This document shows positions 60,186 to 64,000 of a DNA stretch of 64,000 bases, piece after piece. A model generated the notes under the pieces. It saw nothing but the letters and a program-made list of their open reading frames with translations. It was not told where the DNA came from and searched no databases. The translations under genes and the position numbers were made by a program. The stretch covers positions 1 to 64,000 of the forward strand of contig NZ_JBISBV010000005.1 of assembly GCF_046592965.1 (NCBI RefSeq), in the 5' to 3' direction. The stretch comes from Marivita sp046592965. Its GTDB lineage: Bacteria > Pseudomonadota > Alphaproteobacteria > Rhodobacterales > Rhodobacteraceae. Position 1 is the stretch's first letter. Every line of letters begins with the position of its first letter.

Positions 60186-60536
60186 TTAGTGGCGACCGCG
60201 AAGGGCCAGCCCCAGAAGCACACCGACGCCGACTGCTCCCAATACAGCGGCGGTGGGGTTGCGCCGTACCATATCGTCAAACTCGGTTTGCATTGCGCTG
60301 GCGCGCTCGCTGCCCACTTCGACCATATGGGACGTGCGTTCCGCCACAGTATCGGCGGCATCGCGCACCTGCTGCTCGGCAGTTGCGACAGCCCCGCGAA
60401 CGGTCTCCTGAGCTGTGGTCGCTGCGTCGCGTGCCTTGTCGGCAATCGCCTCTTTCCTGCTCTCGCCGGAGGATTGAACTTTCTTGTGCTCGTTGGGGGA
60501 TTGACCCTCGGTCGTAGTGGTTTTGTTGTTGGCCAT
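60186..60536 (-). CDS. DUF883/YqjD-like membrane-anchored protein
   Basis: 116 residues: polar start (KTTTTEGQSPNEHKKVQSSGE), Ala-rich amphipathic helix (ARDAATTAQETVRGAVATAEQ), and C-terminal anchor RRNPTAAVLGAVGVGVLLGLALRGRH typical of DUF883. AAAGGAG supports ATG 60536. An exact EcfG-type promoter precedes it. It converges on the receiver-like gene with a 3-bp gap. Confidence 0.87.
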   Translation of the reverse strand: MANNKTTTTEGQSPNEHKKVQSSGESRKEAIADKARDAATTAQETVRGAVATAEQQVRDAADTVAERTSHMVEVGSERASAMQTEFDDMVRRNPTAAVLGAVGVGVLLGLALRGRH

Positions 60537-60560
60537 GAAATGTACTCCTTTCAAAGCGCC

Positions 60561-60586
60561 AACGTTCATGCCGGACAATAAGTTCC
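60561..60586 (-). promoter_or_regulatory. EcfG-type promoter (GGAAC-N17-CGTT)
   Basis: Minus-strand GGAAC (60582-60586), 17-nt spacer and CGTT (60561-60564), ending 24 bp before the DUF883-like ATG. Confidence 0.75.
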
Positions 60587-60600
60587 TGCGAATAATGACC

Positions 60601-60626
60601 GGAACATTCGCGCGACAGTGTTGGTT
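60601..60626 (+). promoter_or_regulatory. Near-consensus EcfG-type promoter (GGAAC-N17-GGTT)
   Basis: Plus-strand GGAAC (60601-60605) and GGTT (60623-60626), one base off CGTT, 38 bp before the DUF1328 ATG. It is back-to-back with the minus-strand site for the DUF883-like gene. Confidence 0.5.
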
Positions 60627-60664
60627 GAGTGTGCAGACATGCTGATGAAATTTGGGAGTACGAA

Positions 60665-60829
60665 ATGCTGTATTGGGCAATTATCTTTCTCGTCGTCGCC
60701 TTGATCGCCGCTCTGTTCGGGTTTGGTGGCATTGCGTCAGCCTCTGCGGGTATCGCGCAGATCCTGTTCTTCATCTTTCTGGCGCTGTTCGTCGTGGCAC
60801 TTATCGTTCGTGCCCTGCGATCAAGGTGA
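60665..60829 (+). CDS. DUF1328 small membrane protein (YtjA-like)
   Basis: 54 residues, almost wholly two hydrophobic helices: YWAIIFLVVALIAALFGFGG and GIAQILFFIFLALFVVALI, ending in a basic RALRSR. This is the DUF1328 family, common in stress-induced gene sets. The ATG at 60665 has a GGGAG site. A strong bidirectional terminator follows. Confidence 0.9.
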   Translation: MLYWAIIFLVVALIAALFGFGGIASASAGIAQILFFIFLALFVVALIVRALRSR

Positions 60830-60847
60830 GATGAAGTTACAAAGTTG

Positions 60848-60876
60848 AAAAAACCCCGCATCGAGCGGGGTTTTTT
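60848..60876. terminator. Bidirectional terminator between DUF1328 gene and phyR
   Basis: Stem CCCCGC/GCGGGG with a 5-nt loop flanked by six A on the left and eight T on the right, so it works on both strands. It ends the DUF1328 transcript (+) and phyR (-), whose stop lies 7 bp beyond. Confidence 0.9.
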
Positions 60877-60882
60877 TTGGCT

Positions 60883-61692
60883 TCAGGCTTTCAGGGTTTC
60901 GGTCGATGAGAAGAACATCGCCTGACTGACCGCCGACCTGACCTGTTCTTCGGTATAGGGTTTCGCGATCAGGAACGCCGGTTCCGGGCCTTCTCCGGTC
61001 AGCAGACGCTCCGGGAACGCGGTGATGAAAATCACAGGCATGTCGGGGTCTTTTGCGACAATCGCATTGACGGCGTCGATCCCGCTCGAATCGTCGGCCA
61101 ACTGGATGTCGGACATGATCAGGTGCGGCTTTTCCGTCTGATACAATTTGACTGCCGCGTCAGCCGTGCGTGCAATTCCTGTCACGGCATGGCCCATATC
61201 CGACACGATCGCCTCGAGGTCCATCGCGATGATCGCTTCATCTTCGATAATCATCACGCGGCCGGCAAGCGACTTGGACATTTCGGTATACGCGATATCG
61301 ACCAGCTTTTCAGCCTCCGCCGCGCTGACGTCCAGCACCTTGGCGGCATCCTCGAACGACAGCTCCTCGATCGTGTGCAGAAGCAGCGCCTCGCGGGTAT
61401 CCGATGTCAGGCCGGACAGATGTTTCTGCGCCTTCGCTGCCACGCCCTGTTCGGCGTCGCTGAAGGTCGCGCCGGAGCTGGCCCAGATGGAGTGGAATAC
61501 TTTGAACAAGGCAACCTTGTCCGGCAAGCTGTTGTCGAATGCGGACGGATCGCTGAGGATCGCTTCGAGCGTTGCCACCGCATATTTATCACCCTGCTCC
61601 TGAGAACCAGTCAGTGCCCGCGCATAGCGCCGAAGGTAGGGAAGGCATGCGCCAATTTTCGCGGTCAGGTCTTTGGGCTGTTCGGTCGACAT
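60883..61692 (-). CDS. phyR: General stress anti-anti-sigma response regulator
   Basis: 269 residues. N-terminal EcfG sigma-like domain (about 10-135: IGACLPYLRRYARALTGSQEQGD, then LSFEDAAKVLDVSAAEAEKLVD) followed by a receiver with phospho-acceptor Asp195 in LIMSDIQLAD and Lys in LIAKPYT. On phosphorylation PhyR captures NepR and frees EcfG. Divergent from nepR-ecfG with interleaved EcfG-type promoters. The cognate HWE-type kinase is not in the window. Confidence 0.97.
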   Translation of the reverse strand: MSTEQPKDLTAKIGACLPYLRRYARALTGSQEQGDKYAVATLEAILSDPSAFDNSLPDKVALFKVFHSIWASSGATFSDAEQGVAAKAQKHLSGLTSDTREALLLHTIEELSFEDAAKVLDVSAAEAEKLVDIAYTEMSKSLAGRVMIIEDEAIIAMDLEAIVSDMGHAVTGIARTADAAVKLYQTEKPHLIMSDIQLADDSSGIDAVNAIVAKDPDMPVIFITAFPERLLTGEGPEPAFLIAKPYTEEQVRSAVSQAMFFSSTETLKA

Positions 61693-61724
61693 TAATTTAA
61701 GCTCCCACTTAGTCGTATTATTCG

Positions 61725-61749
61725 GGAACCAAACGCGCCATTACACGTT
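61725..61749 (+). promoter_or_regulatory. EcfG-type promoter of nepR-ecfG (GGAAC-N16-CGTT)
   Basis: GGAAC (61725-61729), 16-nt spacer, CGTT (61746-61749), 51 bp before the nepR ATG. Positive autoregulation of ecfG is usual in this system. Confidence 0.8.
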
Positions 61750-61756
61750 AAGTTCC
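61732..61756 (-). promoter_or_regulatory. EcfG-type promoter of phyR (GGAAC-N16-CGTT)
   Basis: On the minus strand GGAAC (61752-61756) and CGTTT (-10 CGTT at 61732-61735) are 16 nt apart, 40 bp before the phyR ATG. It occupies almost the same DNA as the plus-strand promoter, shifted by 7 bp. Confidence 0.8.
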
Positions 61757-61799
61757 GCAGGATGAGCGTGGAACCGTCTTTTTCCATTTGAAGGGCTAC

Positions 61800-61964
61800 A
61801 TGAAACAGGAACGCAAAATGTCAAGTCTCGAGCAGGCGATAGAAGCCAACCTTAAACGCGCCTATGATGACGTCGCAAGCCAGGAAGTGCCAGACCGCTT
61901 TACGGAACTGCTGAACCAACTTCGGGAAGCTGAAAAAACGAAATCGGAGAACAAGAATGACTGA
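61800..61964 (+). CDS. nepR: Anti-sigma factor NepR
   Basis: 54 residues, too short for usual ORF cut-offs. The core LEQAIEANLKRAYDDVASQEVPDRFTELLNQL matches the two NepR helices that clamp EcfG (given here as a landmark, helix 1 around 10-25, helix 2 around 31-43). ATG 61800 has GAAGGG; a second ATG at 61818 follows AGGAA and would give 48 residues. Its end overlaps ecfG by 8 bp, so the two are translationally coupled. Confidence 0.92.
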   Translation: MKQERKMSSLEQAIEANLKRAYDDVASQEVPDRFTELLNQLREAEKTKSENKND

Positions 61965-62505
61965 TCCTCGTGAAGAGATCGTCGAACACCTTAGCGCCAT
62001 GCGCGCATTTGCGATGAGCCTCACGAGAAATTCGGCCCTTGCCGATGATATGGTTCAGGACGCGCTGGTCAAAGCGTGGACCAAGATCGATTCATACCAG
62101 CCCGGCACCAATATGCGCGCGTGGCTGTTCACGATTTTGCGCAACACCTACTATTCGCATCACCGCAAGGCACGGCGCGAAGTGTCGGATGTCGATGGTG
62201 AACTGTCGGCCTCTCTGTCACAGAAGCCTGACCATGATGGGCGATTGCAAATGCGGGATTTCAACCGCGCATTCGATCAGTTGAACGTCGAGCAGCGCGA
62301 AGCGTTGGTTCTGGTCGGAGCCGGGGGATTTTCCTACGAAGAGGCTGCCGAAACATGCGGCGTCGCGGTCGGCACAATCAAGAGCCGCGTCAACCGTGCG
62401 CGTCGGCAATTGACGGTACTGATGCAGTTGAACGACGATGAGGTGATGGAAGCGACCGACATCGTCACCAGCGGGATCGTCGCCAATCAGAGAAGCGTTG
62501 CGTAA
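61957..62505 (+). CDS. ecfG: General stress ECF sigma factor EcfG
   Basis: 182 residues: region 2 (ADDMVQDALVKAWTKIDSYQPGTNMRAWLFTILRNTYYSHHRK spans about 28-70) and region 4 (LNVEQREALVLVGAGGFSYEEAAETCGVAVGTIKSRVNRARRQL from about 108). This is the EcfG/ECF15 type. It transcribes GGAAC-N16/17-CGTT promoters, several of which occur in this window. Coupled to nepR by an 8-bp overlap. Confidence 0.95.
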   Translation: MTDPREEIVEHLSAMRAFAMSLTRNSALADDMVQDALVKAWTKIDSYQPGTNMRAWLFTILRNTYYSHHRKARREVSDVDGELSASLSQKPDHDGRLQMRDFNRAFDQLNVEQREALVLVGAGGFSYEEAAETCGVAVGTIKSRVNRARRQLTVLMQLNDDEVMEATDIVTSGIVANQRSVA

Positions 62506-62541
62506 CTTTACTTTCTTTAGAAACCAACTGGACCGGACGTG

Positions 62542-64000
62542 ATGCATCCAAGCGCTGACGTGCGCACCGATACGCTTGCCGATTTCGATGTGCTTATCAC
62601 AGCAGAAGAAGCCTGGCCCGCATTCGAGCGGGCCATTTTGAATGCTGAATCCGAAATTGATGCATCTTTCCGTATCTTCGACCTGCGAACCAAGTTGCGC
62701 TCTGACGCTGCGCGCGACATCGGGGAAGACTGGTTCGATCTCCTGGAGCACGTCATACGCAAGGGCGTCCGGCTCAGGCTGATCGTGAGCGATTTCGATC
62801 CGGTCATGGGCACGTCGCTGCACGAGCTGTCGTGGCAAACGGTGCGCCAAACACTCGCCATGGCCGAAATTGCCGAGGCGAAACCGGGGCAGGTGACGGT
62901 TCATGCCGCCCTTCATGCGGCCCGCGCCGGGGCGTTGCCGTGGGTTGCCTTGCTGCCGGGGGCGTTCAAGCTCAAATGGTCGCGCATGAAGCGTCTGGAC
63001 GAAGCGCGCCTGTCGCGTCAGGCCGTTCTGCTCGACCAGAAGGCAGCGCCGGAACTGCGCACGGCGACGCATCATCAAAAGCTGGCCGTGATCGACGACG
63101 ACACGCTGTTCATTGGCGGTCTGGACCTCAACGAGCGCCGGTATGATACGACCGAGCATGACCGGCCGGCCTCTGAAACATGGTCCGATGTCCAAGTCAT
63201 CCTGCGCAATGGACCCGAGGTTGCAGAGGCCAAGGCACATCTTGAAACTTTCATCGGTGTCACCGACGGACGGGTTGAGCCGCCCGCCTTGAAATCCATC
63301 AAGCGCACAGCGTCTGCCCCGCGACGTATCCAGTTTCCGTTTCTGTCCCCGCGCACGGTGCTGCGCGAGATCGAGGAAGCGCATTTGATGGCGTTTCGGA
63401 CCGCCAGGCATCTGCTTCACATCGAGACGCAATTCATGCGGTCCGGAGTCATCGCCGACGCGTTGGCCGAAGCTGCGGCCAAGAACACCGATCTACGTCT
63501 GGTGATGGTCCTGCCAGCGTTGCCCGACGATGTTGCCTTTGACGGCGCGCACAGTCTCGACGCGCAATTCGGCATGGCGCTACAGAAAGACGCGTTGCAC
63601 ATCATTGCGCAGGGATTTGGCGACCGTGCGATTTTCGCGTCACCTGTACGACCTGTCATGGCAGCGCGTGACGGGCTTCCCACACTTCGCGGATCTCCGA
63701 TCGTCTATGTCCACAACAAGGTGCTTATTCGCGATGATGACTATGCCGTCATCGGATCGGGCAATCTGAATGGCCGCTCCATGCGTTGGGATACCGAGGC
63801 CGCGATCGAGATCACCGCGCCGGAGCGCTTGACGATCGTGAGAAACAAGATCCTTAATCATTGGTGGTTCGAACCGCTGGCAAAAGACGCGTTCGACTGC
63901 GCGACGCTGTTTCCCTGGTGGGACGAGAAAATCGCAAGGAACAGTGTTTGCCTGCCGGAGAACCGTTCGGGGTTCCTTGTTCCGCACGACCCGGATAACT
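62542..64000 (+). CDS. Phospholipase-D-like enzyme (runs off the window)
   Basis: At least 486 residues, 3' end missing. Two HKD motifs: HHQKLAVIDDD with His178/Lys180 and VHNKVLIRDDD with His391/Lys393, each followed by GG/GSGNLN-type turns. There is no N-terminal signal or clear membrane segment. PLD-family enzymes hydrolyse or transfer phosphodiesters, as in cardiolipin synthase. It lies 36 bp after ecfG on the same strand with only a weak ribosome site, so it may be carried on the ecfG transcript. Confidence 0.9.
   Translation, partial: MHPSADVRTDTLADFDVLITAEEAWPAFERAILNAESEIDASFRIFDLRTKLRSDAARDIGEDWFDLLEHVIRKGVRLRLIVSDFDPVMGTSLHELSWQTVRQTLAMAEIAEAKPGQVTVHAALHAARAGALPWVALLPGAFKLKWSRMKRLDEARLSRQAVLLDQKAAPELRTATHHQKLAVIDDDTLFIGGLDLNERRYDTTEHDRPASETWSDVQVILRNGPEVAEAKAHLETFIGVTDGRVEPPALKSIKRTASAPRRIQFPFLSPRTVLREIEEAHLMAFRTARHLLHIETQFMRSGVIADALAEAAAKNTDLRLVMVLPALPDDVAFDGAHSLDAQFGMALQKDALHIIAQGFGDRAIFASPVRPVMAARDGLPTLRGSPIVYVHNKVLIRDDDYAVIGSGNLNGRSMRWDTEAAIEITAPERLTIVRNKILNHWWFEPLAKDAFDCATLFPWWDEKIARNSVCLPENRSGFLVPHDPDN

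Noticed and set aside
61769..61792. Second GGAAC (in GTGGAACCG) before nepR as another EcfG promoter
   Set aside because: No CGTT or GTT at 16-18 nt spacing.
1..64000. CRISPR arrays, insertion sequences, integrons or rRNA genes
   Set aside because: No regularly spaced repeats, transposase or integrase reading frames, or conserved rRNA segments were seen by reading; short repeats found are listed individually.

Overview
The window looks like chromosomal DNA of an alphaproteobacterium of the Rhodobacterales (Roseobacter-type). The basis is high GC, dense coding with many 1-8 bp gene overlaps, and family content: a ScfR-type regulator, a choXWV/betI-betB-betA choline locus, GapR, a SelD fused to an FAD domain, and the alphaproteobacterial general stress switch PhyR-NepR-EcfG. 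No rRNA, CRISPR array, insertion sequence, integrase or prophage was seen. The one RNA gene found is tRNA-Thr(UGU). No intergenic gap exceeds about 220 bp.

Layout. 0-10.4 kb: a short-chain acyl/acetate locus. The acs start (cut by the window edge) lies downstream of a LivJHMGF-type ABC importer, all on the minus strand. Divergent from it are a ScfR/RamB-like regulator, a receiver-only response regulator, a small two-helix membrane protein and a CrbS-like sodium/solute-symporter histidine kinase. 10.5-13.8 kb: an orphan FliM/FliN-like protein and a sulfide/persulfide module (metallo-beta-lactamase dioxygenase, two half-size YeeE/YedE transporters, a BLH-type phosphatase-like protein). 13.8-21.4 kb: a 2H phosphoesterase-like protein, then choline uptake (choXWV) divergent from betI-betB-small membrane protein-betA, with a BetI-like operator between them. 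21.5-25.8 kb: a split pqiA, a three-MCE pqiB with long helical repeats, and pqiC. 25.8-29 kb: convergent mnmH (selU) and FAD-selD. 29-39 kb: an SDR, a TRAP transporter, an RND efflux pair and matB, then tRNA-Thr. 39-52 kb: housekeeping and small genes (gapR, metF/metR, ArsC-like, an MsbA-like exporter with a tyrosine phosphatase, two aminotransferases, lolCD, a lipoprotein cytochrome c).

52-64 kb is a general-stress island. It holds small YqjD/DUF883-like, YqjE-like, DUF2945-like, DUF1328 and PLDc_N proteins, an AI-2E family permease, an amidoligase with a class-I glutamine amidotransferase-like hydrolase, a glutathione-reductase-like flavoprotein, a Crp/Fnr regulator, a degenerate receiver, phyR, nepR, ecfG and a phospholipase-D-like enzyme that runs off the window. 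I found six matches or near matches to the EcfG promoter (GGAAC-N16/17-CGTT), all at plausible distances upstream of these genes. Two of them interleave head-to-head between phyR and nepR-ecfG.

The most interesting candidate system is the operon from about 57.65 to 53.1 kb (minus strand). One EcfG-type promoter appears to drive a 44-residue small ORF, YqjD/YqjE/DUF3618-like membrane-associated proteins, an AI-2E type permease, an amidoligase and a gamma-glutamyl-hydrolase-like GATase in an almost gap-free series. This suggests stress-induced synthesis, trimming and possibly export of an unknown amide-linked product. The acs/Liv/ScfR/CrbS-like locus, whose response regulator lacks an output domain, is the second candidate.
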